Shown one piece after another: positions 55,318-64,000 of a stretch of 64,000 nucleotides of DNA. Below the pieces are notes generated by a model. The model saw only the letters and a program-made list of their open reading frames with translations, was not told the DNA's origin and ran no database searches. The stretch covers positions 1-64,000 of the forward strand of contig NZ_JAUOEL010000002.1 of the NCBI RefSeq assembly GCF_030540765.1, read 5' to 3'. Position numbers and translations under genes: made by a program. This DNA comes from Flavivirga jejuensis (lineage in GTDB: Bacteria; Bacteroidota; Bacteroidia; Flavobacteriales; Flavobacteriaceae). Each line of letters begins with the position of its first letter. Position 1 is the first letter of the stretch.

Positions 55318-57267
55318 TTATATTAAATTCACATCTGTAATGACCTCTAAAAGCGCAGGACCATTATGTTCATTAAGTTTTTTCATAGCTGGAATTAAGT
55401 CTTCTAACTTTTCTACACGAATGCCTAGTGCACCACAGTTTTCTGCATATTTTGCAAAGTTTGGATTGCTTAATGACGTTTGCCAAACATCCACTTCTGC
55501 TGCACGTTGTTCTTTTGATATTTTTCCTAATTCCGAATTATTCAAGACAATATGTTTAATATTCATATTGTATTTTACCAGGGTATTTATTTCTGCTAAG
55601 TATTGCCCTAAACCTCCGTCTCCAGAAACCGACCATATGGGTCTTTTATGACCTTCTGCTGCCCAGGCTCCCATGGCTGCTGGCAGTGCAAAACCAATGG
55701 ATCCTAAATACCCAGACATTAATACAGCCTGATTTTTTGGCTCAAAATACCTTCCAAAAGAATAGGTATTGTTTCCTACATCTACAGCAATTACTGCATT
55801 TTCTGGTGTTACTTTATTCATGGCATCAAAAACAGCAATTGAACTCAATGCATTTCCACAATCTTTAAGACGGCTTTCTTTTTCTTCTTTCCAGAGTTGC
55901 CATCTGGCTTCGATTTCATTTCGCTGGTTTACCGTATTTGTGTTTCCTTGCGTTTGTTCTGTTAATAGCATCAAGGTTTCTGATATTTCTCCCCAAAGAG
56001 CCACATCAACTTTATGATGTTTACTCAATGCCATGGGGTCAAAATCAACTTGAATAATAGGTTTCTTTGGTGTTATACCAGTATGGTTAGAAAAAGAAGC
56101 TCCAAATACTAGCAATAAATCACATTCATTCATAAACCAAGAGGCGATAGGTGTACCACTTCTTCCGAGTACGCCACAACCTAAAGGATGCTCATCTGCT
56201 ATTAATCCTTTTCCTTTAAATGTTGTAATGACTGGGCAATCTAAAGTTTCCGCGTAAGCGATAATCGTATCCATTTGAAAACGCGCACCGTGACCTACAA
56301 TAATAACAGGTCTTTTTGCAGCTTTAAGCAAATCAACTGCTTTTTGTGTCATCTCTTTTGGTGGCGTAATATTGAAAGGAGTAATTCTGTTCTCTGGTGT
56401 TTGAGGTTTAGAATTTTCAGGCTTTTTAGTGAAAGCAACTTCGTCTGGAAATGTTAGATGAACAACATCTCTTTTTATCAAAGCTGTTTTTATTGCAAGC
56501 GACATGAGCTCACTATGACTAGAATTTAAATGCACTGCATGATTGAATTCTGATACGCTATCAAAAGCCTTTACCAAATCTACCTCTTGAAAAGCCCCAG
56601 TACCAACAACTTGCGTGTTTACTTGTCCTGAAAGGGCCAACAAAGGTGCTCTATCTACTTTAGCATCCCACATACCAGTAAACATATTTGTTGCGCCTGG
56701 ACCAGCAATACCAAAACAGGCTGCAGGCTTTCCTGTTAATTTCGCATAGCCTGATGCTGCAAAAGCTGCGGCTCCTTCATGGCGAATACCAAAATACTTC
56801 AGGTGTCCTTTTTTCTCTTGTCGCATCATAGCATCGGCAACGGCAAGATTACTATGACCTACCATTCCGAAAACGGTATTTACACCCCAGTTTACCATCG
56901 TTTCAATCATCACATCTGAAACCGTATCCTCATGAGGTGCTTCTTCAGGAATCGCAACATATATCGCTTCGCCGTCTTCTTTTACTTCAAATGTTTTGAT
57001 ACTATCATCGTGGCCTCCTGGTGATTGTCCATTACATGGGTCAAAATCCCAACCGTGCCATGGGCAACGCAGCATGCCATTTTCAATAGATCCTTCTCCT
57101 AAAGGTCCTCCTTGATGTGGACACGCATTATCTAATGCCGAGAATTTCCCTTTGTAATGTGTTAAACAAATACCTTGATGACCAGCAGTTAGTGTTTGTA
57201 CGCGACCTTCTGGAAGCGTTTTTCTATGATCTAAAACTTTATACCACTTTTTATTTTCTGAGCTCAT
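55318..57267 (-). CDS. Rieske-ThDP enzyme fusion (pyruvate oxidase/acetolactate synthase-like)
   Basis: The 649-residue protein is a fusion. Residues 1-110 form a Rieske [2Fe-2S] domain with Cys49-x-His51 and Cys68-x2-His71. Residues ~115-649 are a thiamine-diphosphate enzyme of the acetolactate synthase/pyruvate oxidase fold. They contain catalytic Glu164 (GIRHEGAAAFAASGYA), a middle domain with VIIVGHGARF and the ThDP motif GDGGLGQYLAEIN ending in NN. The substrate is unknown; pyruvate is likely from fold and the linked malic enzyme, while sulfoacetaldehyde or other 2-oxo acids remain possible. The Rieske domain could pass electrons from the reaction to a partner. Gaps to neighbours are 7 and 18 bp. 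Confidence 0.9.
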   Translation of the reverse strand: MSSENKKWYKVLDHRKTLPEGRVQTLTAGHQGICLTHYKGKFSALDNACPHQGGPLGEGSIENGMLRCPWHGWDFDPCNGQSPGGHDDSIKTFEVKEDGEAIYVAIPEEAPHEDTVSDVMIETMVNWGVNTVFGMVGHSNLAVADAMMRQEKKGHLKYFGIRHEGAAAFAASGYAKLTGKPAACFGIAGPGATNMFTGMWDAKVDRAPLLALSGQVNTQVVGTGAFQEVDLVKAFDSVSEFNHAVHLNSSHSELMSLAIKTALIKRDVVHLTFPDEVAFTKKPENSKPQTPENRITPFNITPPKEMTQKAVDLLKAAKRPVIIVGHGARFQMDTIIAYAETLDCPVITTFKGKGLIADEHPLGCGVLGRSGTPIASWFMNECDLLLVFGASFSNHTGITPKKPIIQVDFDPMALSKHHKVDVALWGEISETLMLLTEQTQGNTNTVNQRNEIEARWQLWKEEKESRLKDCGNALSSIAVFDAMNKVTPENAVIAVDVGNNTYSFGRYFEPKNQAVLMSGYLGSIGFALPAAMGAWAAEGHKRPIWSVSGDGGLGQYLAEINTLVKYNMNIKHIVLNNSELGKISKEQRAAEVDVWQTSLSNPNFAKYAENCGALGIRVEKLEDLIPAMKKLNEHNGPALLEVITDVNLI

Positions 57268-57274
57268 AATCTTT

Positions 57275-58132
57275 TTAAATTAATGTGTATAACATAAAAG
57301 CACCAACTACTATAAATAGGATAGAAATACCGACTTTCATCTTATCTGCTGGTATCACTTTTTGCAACTTAGGGCCTATTTGACCACCTATAATAACTCC
57401 TGGAATTGTAAATATGATTAAATTAAGAACTTGATTCATGACTTCGCTACCTTCTTGTGCAAACTCATAAAAATGACCTACAGAAGCGACTAAAACTGTA
57501 ATAACTACCACAAAAATGGATGTTGCTACTGCTACTCGTGTAGGTACTTTGCATTTTGCTACTAAATGATATTCTTGTAATTCTGCAAGTCCAACGGAAA
57601 TCATTCCTAAAAAAGCACCACCAATGGCTGCAAACATTCTCCCCATATTTTTATTACATACGGTGTAGTTATATACATTACCATCCGAGTCTGTTAAAGT
57701 GCTTTCATAGGTAGTTTCAAATTCTTTCTTATGCGCTGCTTCTAATTTTTCTTTTTCTTCTTCGCGCCAAGACACATAGAGTTGGTAGCCTATAAATATA
57801 ATTCCAATACCAAATATGGCTTTGAGTATTAAAGGCGGCACCAGATCTCCATATACAGTTCCTAAAATGGCGAAGGGAACGGAAATGAGTAACAAGTTTA
57901 ACCCCAATTTAAAGTCAATTAATTTGGCTTTCCAATACGCCATTAAACCAGAGCTAAAGCCAAATAACTCGGTAGCTAATGCTGTACCTATCGCAATTTT
58001 AGGGTCAAGTCCTAAGCCTATCATAAACAAAGGTGAAAAAAATACGGCACCACCTATTCCAGATGACATGGCTATTGTCGCAATTGCTATTGATATTGGT
58101 AATAAGTACCAAAACTCCATTGTTAATTCCAT
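57275..58132 (-). CDS. TSUP-family permease (TauE/SafE)
   Basis: The 285-residue membrane protein has about eight hydrophobic segments. TauE/SafE features are the repeats SSGIGGAVFFSPLFMIGLGLDPKIAIGTALATELFGFSSG near the start and GGAFLGMISVGLAELQEYHLVAKCKVPTRVAVATSIFVV in the second half. An insert of charged residues (about 125-170) lies in the middle loop. The family exports or imports small sulfur or organic anions; the substrate here is unknown. It lies 7 bp upstream of the Rieske-ThDP gene. Confidence 0.9.
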   Translation of the reverse strand: MELTMEFWYLLPISIAIATIAMSSGIGGAVFFSPLFMIGLGLDPKIAIGTALATELFGFSSGLMAYWKAKLIDFKLGLNLLLISVPFAILGTVYGDLVPPLILKAIFGIGIIFIGYQLYVSWREEEKEKLEAAHKKEFETTYESTLTDSDGNVYNYTVCNKNMGRMFAAIGGAFLGMISVGLAELQEYHLVAKCKVPTRVAVATSIFVVVITVLVASVGHFYEFAQEGSEVMNQVLNLIIFTIPGVIIGGQIGPKLQKVIPADKMKVGISILFIVVGAFMLYTLI

Positions 58133-58147
58133 AATATTTATGTTTAA

Positions 58148-59554
58148 TTATTTAAAAAACTGACGTACGCCGTAGCTTGCTAATACTCCTTCTCCTGTTG
58201 CTGCTGCTACTTGTGCTATGGCTCCTTCTCTACAATCTCCTGCTGCGAAAACACCTTTTATATTCGTTTCTCCTAAACCTGTTGTCGTTATAAAACCTCG
58301 TTCGTTTAGGTCTATTAAGTCTTTTACGTTGTCTGTATTTGGGATAAGACCTATAAAAATGAATGACCCATCGGCATATAGTTCTGTTTCTTCATTTGTA
58401 ATATTGTCTTTTACTTGTAAGCCTTTAAAATTATCGTTCTCATCTTTTATAAAGGCTACAGACTCTTTATTCATATGTACTTCAATATTTTTAATTGAAG
58501 GCAGTTTTTCTATATAAGTTTCTGAAGCACTAAAGGCATCTCCACGGTTTACTATGATTACTTTTTTACAAAAAGAAGCCAGAAAAATACCTTCTTCTAA
58601 GGCACTATTTCCTCCACCAACAACAATAACTTCTCTGTCTCTATAAAATGCACCATCACAGGTGGCGCAAAAATGAATTCCTGCACCTATCAACGCTTCT
58701 TCGTTAGGGATTCCTAATTTTCTGTAGGTAGAACCTAAAGCTAAAACCACCGTTTTACTTTGATATGCTCCCATATTTGTATCTACAGAAAAAATACCAC
58801 CTTCTTTTTTAAGTGATTTTACACTAACCCCTGTTTCTATTTTTGCTCCATAGGTTTTTGCTTGTTCTGCCATTCTTTGGGTAAGCTCTGGACCGGATAT
58901 GGTTGTAAAACCAGGGTAATTTTCTATCTTTTCTGTTAAGAATGCGTTGCCACCGATATTCTTTTTTTCGAGAATAAGGGAGTTAAAACGATCCCGTTGA
59001 ATATAAATTGATGCTGTTAATCCAGCTGCACCAGCACCTACTACTATGGAGTCGTAAACTGTTTTTTCAGATTCTTGACCTATGTTTAAAACAGTTTTTA
59101 AAATGGCATTATCTGGATTTGTATAACTTTTATCACCAATAAAAATAGTCGGAATAATACGTTTTCCATTATTAATTTCTTCTACTTTTTGGGCAGCCCA
59201 AGAGTATTTGTCAACTTCTATATATTGAAAGTTAATATGATTATCTTGTAGATAGCTTTTTGCACGCTGACAATCTGGACACCAATCTGCGCCATATAAA
59301 ATGACTCTTCCTTGAGCATTAATCCCTAATATGTTTGCTAATTCATTATTATCTGGATTGGTTAATGGTTTTTCACCAATAATAATGGTTGGTATGATAC
59401 GCTTACCATTATTGATGCTTTCTACACGGGCTGTTGCATCTTTATCTAAATCGACATCAATAAAATTGAAATCAATGCCATTCTCTTTTAAATATGCTTT
59501 AGCTCTTTGGCAATCTGGACACCAATCTGCACCATATAAGTCTATTGTATTCAT
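58148..59554 (-). CDS. Glutaredoxin-glutaredoxin-thioredoxin reductase fusion
   Basis: The 468-residue flavoprotein carries two N-terminal glutaredoxin-like domains, residues 1-80 and 82-160. Each has the redox pair CPDC (Cys12/Cys15 and Cys92/Cys95) in GADWCPDCQRAK and the same KRIIPTI segment, so they arose by tandem duplication. Residues ~165-468 are thioredoxin reductase with FAD motif GAGAAG (173-178), redox pair CATCDG (Cys296/Cys299), NADPH motif GGGNSALEEG and C-terminal GDCREGAIAQVAAATGEG. The chain should move electrons from NADPH through FAD to either glutaredoxin domain internally. Its target is unknown. Confidence 0.94.
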   Translation of the reverse strand: MNTIDLYGADWCPDCQRAKAYLKENGIDFNFIDVDLDKDATARVESINNGKRIIPTIIIGEKPLTNPDNNELANILGINAQGRVILYGADWCPDCQRAKSYLQDNHINFQYIEVDKYSWAAQKVEEINNGKRIIPTIFIGDKSYTNPDNAILKTVLNIGQESEKTVYDSIVVGAGAAGLTASIYIQRDRFNSLILEKKNIGGNAFLTEKIENYPGFTTISGPELTQRMAEQAKTYGAKIETGVSVKSLKKEGGIFSVDTNMGAYQSKTVVLALGSTYRKLGIPNEEALIGAGIHFCATCDGAFYRDREVIVVGGGNSALEEGIFLASFCKKVIIVNRGDAFSASETYIEKLPSIKNIEVHMNKESVAFIKDENDNFKGLQVKDNITNEETELYADGSFIFIGLIPNTDNVKDLIDLNERGFITTTGLGETNIKGVFAAGDCREGAIAQVAAATGEGVLASYGVRQFFK

Positions 59555-59647
59555 AATTGTTTTATTATTAGTTCGTAAAAAAACACTGTTATATTCTATA
59601 ATTCTATTTTAAGAATGGTTCCAGTAAATCCTTCAGAATATTATTAT

Positions 59648-61255
59648 TTATATACCTGCATAATTAATACCTGTTAGGTAATGCATATCTCTGTTGTATG
59701 TTGAAAGATCGTCTTGATTAAATTTCGTTACATCATCATAACCACAAGAACGCGCTACAACTCGTATTAAATCGTTTGTGGCTTCAAAGTAATTTTGTAA
59801 TTGTTTTGCTGAAGCATCTATAATTATTCGACTACGTAAAGATTCCTTTTGCGTTGCAATACCTACTGGGCAGTTGTTGGTTCCACAAGCACGCATACCT
59901 AAACAACCAATAGCTTGTAATGCTGAATTAGAAACTGCAATGGCATCTGCGCCAAGCATCATGGCTTTTGCAAAATCTTCGGCTACACGTAAACCTCCTG
60001 TGATTATTAAGGTTACATGAGTCGCCCCTACTTTATCCATATAAGCTCTTGCTCTAGCTAATGCAGGAATTGTTGGCACATTAATATGGTCTCTTAAAAT
60101 GGTAGGCGCAGAACCTGTTCCACCACCACGACCATCTAGAATGATATAATCTACACCTACATCTAATGCAAATTGAATATCTTTTTCAATATGACTAGCT
60201 GCTATCTTAAATCCTATTGGAATTCCCCCTGTACGGTCTCTTACTCTATCTGCAAAAAATTTAAAGTCTTCAACAGTATGAAAATTAGGGTTTGCTGCTG
60301 GCGAAATAGCTGTTTCTCCTTCTTTTAACCCTCTTACTTCTGCTATTTCTTTACTTACTTTATTTCCTGGCAAATGACCTCCTGTCCCTGTTTTTGCGCC
60401 TTGACCTCCTTTAAAATGAAAGGCTTGTACGTTATCTAATTTATCCCAAGAGAAACCAAATTGCGCCGAAGCTAACTCATAAAAATATTTTGAATTATTA
60501 GCTTGTTCTTCTGGTAGCATCCCCCCTTCGCCAGAACAAATTCCTGTGCCTGCTAATTGTGCGCCTTTTGATAAAGCTATTTTTGCTTCACGCGATAATG
60601 CACCAAAACTCATATCACTTACAAACAAAGGCATATCTAATTCTAATGGCTTTTTTGCATTTGGCCCAATAACAACTTTAGTAGCCACTTCTTCGTGATC
60701 TAATAAAGGTCTTGAGGCTAATTGCGCTGGTAAAAATTGAATATCATTCCATTTTGGAAGTGTATTTCTATCGACTCCCATTGATGCTGAAAACCCATGG
60801 TGTCCTATGTTTTTCAGTCCGTTTTGTGCTAACTCTTTTATATAACCAGTATACGGTTCTGTCTCTTCTGGATGTGTATCTGCATAGGCTCCTAAATACA
60901 CATCGCGATTAAATGGTTGCGGACTATTGACTAAATATGCGTCTATTTCAAAAGCATCAACCATTAAATTATCGCCTTCTATCTTGGTAGAAAATTTATG
61001 TAAAACCTCTTTATTGTTGTATTCTGAAACTCCTGAATCTACTCTATAATCCCATCCATGTACGCCACAAATAAGGTTGTGTCCATCTACATGTCCATCA
61101 GACATTAATGCCCCTCTGTGAAGGCATCTTCCGTACAGCACAGAAATAGCATCATCAAACTTTACAATAACTAAATCTAAACCGTTTACCAGTGCGTGTT
61201 CTGGTTGTTTGTTTTTTAATGTACTTACTTGAGCAATTACTGTTGGTTTTTTCAT
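59648..61255 (-). CDS. Rieske-glutamate-synthase-like FMN protein
   Basis: The 535-residue protein joins an N-terminal Rieske domain (Cys44-x-His46, Cys63-x2-His66) to the FMN-binding domain of glutamate synthase (about 140-535). Typical segments are FHFKGGQGAKTGTGGHLPGNKV, AISPAANPNFHTVEDF, DGRGGGTGSAPTI and the cysteine-rich CLGMRACGTNNCPVGIATQ for an iron-sulfur cluster. The glutaminase domain of GltB is missing, so it probably uses ammonia or another donor; it is not a complete GOGAT. It is the second Rieske fusion in this run. Confidence 0.9.
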   Translation of the reverse strand: MKKPTVIAQVSTLKNKQPEHALVNGLDLVIVKFDDAISVLYGRCLHRGALMSDGHVDGHNLICGVHGWDYRVDSGVSEYNNKEVLHKFSTKIEGDNLMVDAFEIDAYLVNSPQPFNRDVYLGAYADTHPEETEPYTGYIKELAQNGLKNIGHHGFSASMGVDRNTLPKWNDIQFLPAQLASRPLLDHEEVATKVVIGPNAKKPLELDMPLFVSDMSFGALSREAKIALSKGAQLAGTGICSGEGGMLPEEQANNSKYFYELASAQFGFSWDKLDNVQAFHFKGGQGAKTGTGGHLPGNKVSKEIAEVRGLKEGETAISPAANPNFHTVEDFKFFADRVRDRTGGIPIGFKIAASHIEKDIQFALDVGVDYIILDGRGGGTGSAPTILRDHINVPTIPALARARAYMDKVGATHVTLIITGGLRVAEDFAKAMMLGADAIAVSNSALQAIGCLGMRACGTNNCPVGIATQKESLRSRIIIDASAKQLQNYFEATNDLIRVVARSCGYDDVTKFNQDDLSTYNRDMHYLTGINYAGI

Positions 61256-61282
61256 AATTTATTTCAATTTCTTGTTTTATAT

Positions 61283-64000
61283 TTAAAAGGAGAAACCAAG
61301 TACAAAAGAGATTAGTCCTCCTTCAACACTTGAATAATATCCTGCATTTAGAGTGAATGTTTCCAAACCACTAACCCAAAAGGAGCCTCCTATACTATTA
61401 TGCCACTTATCTGATGTATCGTTTTCTAACCATACCCTTCCATAATCAAAACCTCCAGTTATACCATATTTCATTGGAATAATACCACTACTTAAATTGC
61501 CAATTTTACATCTTATGTCTGTACTCTGGAATATTGAATATTTACCAATAAATCGTTCTTTTCTATAGCCTCGAAGGTTTTTACCTCCTCCTAATTGTGC
61601 AGCGTGATACAGTTCAAAATCGTCTCCAAGAATAGCTTCTCCACCTATTTTTGTAGCGAACACAAGACTAGCGTTTTTATTTAATTTGTGGTTTATAGCT
61701 AGATGTGGTTTTATATAACCAAAGGTATTGTCTTCATTACCCCCATCTATAGCTGCTTTATATCCAATGGTAACGCCAACATCTAAGCCCATTGTAGGAT
61801 AGGCAATATCATTTTTATTTTTAAAAGTGTAATTTATTTCACTACCTAAATACGTTTGTTTTTCGAAAAGAGTAGCGTTTGCAGGTAACGTATTAATGAA
61901 CCTATCTGATGCGTTTTCGACTTCAAAAGATTCTATTAAAGGCTTAAAATAAAAAGAACCGCCATGTCTTCCTTTCCATATTAATGAAATGGCAGCACTC
62001 AATTCTTTTATACTTATTCTATTAAAATCAAGGTCTACATCGTCTTTATCATAGGTGGTTTCATTACCAAAGCCAAAGAAGTTTTGTGCAAAATTTGGAC
62101 TGGTATATTTAGCTTCTACTCCAAAATTCCAATGATGAAAAATATTCGAAAATTCTCCTTTGTAAGACAAGTCATAACCAGAATTACCTGTATAATATGC
62201 CGCACTAATGCTATGTTTATATGTAAATTTATTTCGTTGAAGTCCGAAGAATGAAAAATTATTTAGGACTCCAATTTTCACACCATCGTCGGGGTTTAAT
62301 CCCAATAAAGGTAATATTTGACTAAAACTATGTTTTACTTTTTTATGATCGTAATTGTTGATACTATAATCATCCACCAGCCACTTTTTGGATTTTTTAT
62401 TTACGATTGTATTTTCTTTACTCTTATAATCATAGAGTTTTACTTTTTTAGTGTTTTTAAAATCGTACGTATCGTTTTTCTTTCCACCAACTATTCTAAT
62501 TTTAATAAGATCATTTCCTTCGCCATCTACAACAAAAGTATCTTTACCATCCAAACCATAAATCCATATTTCTTTGGTAATATCATGAGAAAATGTTCTA
62601 TTTAAAAGGCCAATATCTTTGCGGTCTATTTTTATAGAAGTCTCTCCATTGGGAAGACGTGTTATAGTGAATTTATCAGATTTCTGAGTCCCAACAACCA
62701 CTTCGAATTTATTTAAATACTCATAATAATCTCTTGTTATTTTCATCAAATTAGCGCGTCTTCCTTTCAATTTTTCTTTTATATCGGAAATCACTTCGCC
62801 TCTTATTTCTGGAGGAAACGCTTCAAAAGCTTTTTCAATATCAGAATCTTTCAAGTTCTCCTGAATGTATTGTGCTTGTTTTTTCCATTCATCCCAACCA
62901 GAAGCATTAACCAATATTAAATCTAAATGATAAGGAGAGGAAGCCAACCATTTTACACTCCTTATTTCATCATCATAGGATTGCATTTTACGTAGAGTTG
63001 GTACGGCACGCGTTAAAAAAGAAATTAATGATCCATCATATTTTGAAAACGCCTGATCTCTATCTCTGGGAATAGGCTCACAATGTGATGTTCCGTTTTC
63101 ATCCTCAAAAAATGCCCAACGCCATTGATCTTCATGTCTGTCCCAATCTCCTATAAGCATATCAAAAAGCCTGGCTTTGATATATGAAGGTTCATCAACT
63201 ACAGATTTTCCTGTTTTATGTATTTCCTGTAGCACATCTGCAGTACTTAGTATTTTTTTGGGTTTCCCAAAACTATGTAATCCTACTTGCGTACTTCCTA
63301 CGTGTTCTTCTATCATATATAACTCATCTCCAAAATCTTCATTAAAAACGCCAAGTGTTTTTTGTTTAGGAATGTAATATAATATGGGATTCGTGTGATT
63401 AACTCCAATGGATTCTGAGAGGGCTCCAATTGCAAATGGACCATAAGGGTTTGATGTGGTATAAAAATCTGATAAAAACTTATCAATAGCCGTATCATCA
63501 AGTGTGTTACTTATATAAGTATTTGGAAAGAGATTTATTTGAAGAAATTTAGTGGTGCTTTTTTTTATTGCACGCATCACAAATTGTTTCCCTTCCTTAT
63601 CTTCTAAACGCAATGATTTAGATTGATGACCACCACCTCTTTTTATGGGTGTAAGTCCCCCCATTAATGTGTCTAATAATACGACTGGCACTGTTACATC
63701 GGTTCCATAAAACGGTCTGTAATGTTCTCCCCAAAGTGTTTTGTATAAACTACTTTTATCTATTTCTTCTTTTGTATAGATTGAAGCGGATTCTGTTTCT
63801 GGAAAATGATCTTTAAAGGTATATTTTTCGTCTTTATTTTCATTTCCTTTTAGAATAGTAGATTTAAAAATTTCATTAGAAGCCTCATTTTTTACAGTAT
63901 AATATTTTACTTCTACTTTACCATTATTATCAATTTCTAACTTAGCATAACCATTTTCGGCTATTCCAAAATCTACTTCACTAACGTTAGTAACATTTCT
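61283..64000 (-). CDS. Metallophosphoesterase/BamA-type outer-membrane protein (5' end beyond window)
   Basis: The frame is open without a stop from 64000 down to the stop at 61283, 906 codons including the stop. A GTG at 63691 is inside the gene. Conserved middle parts are YRPFYGTDVTVPVVLLDTLMGGLTPIKRGGG and DRDQAFSKYDG; DMLIGDWDRHEDQWRW marks a kinase-like or phosphatase-linked domain. The C-terminal ~300 residues are beta strands of an Omp85-like surface-antigen barrel (LGGGKNLRGYRKERFIG, final SFVLGFSF). Flavobacterial homologues usually begin with a metallophosphoesterase, and the short segment before YTFKDHF fits its end. That domain would lie outside the window. The first gene of the run, or close to it. 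Confidence 0.85.
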   Translation of the reverse strand, partial: RNVTNVSEVDFGIAENGYAKLEIDNNGKVEVKYYTVKNEASNEIFKSTILKGNENKDEKYTFKDHFPETESASIYTKEEIDKSSLYKTLWGEHYRPFYGTDVTVPVVLLDTLMGGLTPIKRGGGHQSKSLRLEDKEGKQFVMRAIKKSTTKFLQINLFPNTYISNTLDDTAIDKFLSDFYTTSNPYGPFAIGALSESIGVNHTNPILYYIPKQKTLGVFNEDFGDELYMIEEHVGSTQVGLHSFGKPKKILSTADVLQEIHKTGKSVVDEPSYIKARLFDMLIGDWDRHEDQWRWAFFEDENGTSHCEPIPRDRDQAFSKYDGSLISFLTRAVPTLRKMQSYDDEIRSVKWLASSPYHLDLILVNASGWDEWKKQAQYIQENLKDSDIEKAFEAFPPEIRGEVISDIKEKLKGRRANLMKITRDYYEYLNKFEVVVGTQKSDKFTITRLPNGETSIKIDRKDIGLLNRTFSHDITKEIWIYGLDGKDTFVVDGEGNDLIKIRIVGGKKNDTYDFKNTKKVKLYDYKSKENTIVNKKSKKWLVDDYSINNYDHKKVKHSFSQILPLLGLNPDDGVKIGVLNNFSFFGLQRNKFTYKHSISAAYYTGNSGYDLSYKGEFSNIFHHWNFGVEAKYTSPNFAQNFFGFGNETTYDKDDVDLDFNRISIKELSAAISLIWKGRHGGSFYFKPLIESFEVENASDRFINTLPANATLFEKQTYLGSEINYTFKNKNDIAYPTMGLDVGVTIGYKAAIDGGNEDNTFGYIKPHLAINHKLNKNASLVFATKIGGEAILGDDFELYHAAQLGGGKNLRGYRKERFIGKYSIFQSTDIRCKIGNLSSGIIPMKYGITGGFDYGRVWLENDTSDKWHNSIGGSFWVSGLETFTLNAGYYSSVEGGLISFVLGFSF

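Overview
The window is low-GC DNA with the traits of a marine Flavobacteriaceae (Bacteroidota) genome. The proteins are of flavobacterial type, Shine-Dalgarno sequences are scarce, and the operons are long and unidirectional. Almost everything is on the minus strand; the plus strand carries three small hypothetical genes and the urease cluster.

Region 1 (1-30305, minus) is a lipopeptide nonribosomal peptide synthetase locus. Read in its own direction it starts with a NusG/UpxY/RfaH-type specialised antiterminator. A type II thioesterase, an Sfp-type phosphopantetheinyl transferase and a decayed hydrolase follow. Next comes a 6850-residue NRPS (FAAL-ACP plus five modules, two with epimerases), then a second NRPS that begins with a TubC-like docking domain and runs off the window after two modules. 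Signature residues of the A domains, read by eye, suggest acyl-D-Val-Phe-Thr-Tyr(or Phe)-D-X-Ser-Gly-..., with more residues to follow.

Region 2 (30306-32540) is gene-poor. Upstream of the antiterminator lies an array of five copies of a nearly invariant 50-bp leader element, at intervals of 210-340 bp. Two of the copies are followed by a decayed copy of the first ~85 nt of the antiterminator gene. The array therefore looks like repeated duplication of the promoter, leader and start region of the regulator that heads a ~30 kb operon. I consider this the most unusual structure in the window.

Region 3 (32541-34500, plus) holds three small unassigned genes (a lipoprotein, a TPR protein and a secreted protein) and a truncated paralogue of the TPR gene's start.

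Region 4 (34529-46117) is a complete urea-use island. A divergent pair of operons encodes the urea ABC transporter (urtA, an outer-membrane barrel, urtB, C, D, E; minus) and urease with its accessory proteins (ureA, B, C, E, F, G, D and a UreH-like nickel permease; plus). An inverted repeat sits in the shared promoter region. A 20-bp dyad occurs just outside each end of regions 3-4.

Region 5 (46356-64000, minus) is a tightly packed 14-gene run, read from 64000 downwards: a metallophosphoesterase/BamA-type protein (partial), Rieske-glutamate-synthase-like protein, Grx-Grx-thioredoxin-reductase fusion, TSUP permease, Rieske-ThDP enzyme, YHS protein, malic enzyme, HtrA-like protease, K+ channel, Na+/H+ antiporter, outer-membrane protein, polyphosphate kinase, a Pycsar-effector-like membrane protein and glutaminase. 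Gaps are at most ~95 bp and several genes overlap. The content (ammonia release, decarboxylation, ion transport, polyphosphate, redox repair) fits a pH/redox stress-response operon, beside a urease locus that also makes ammonia.
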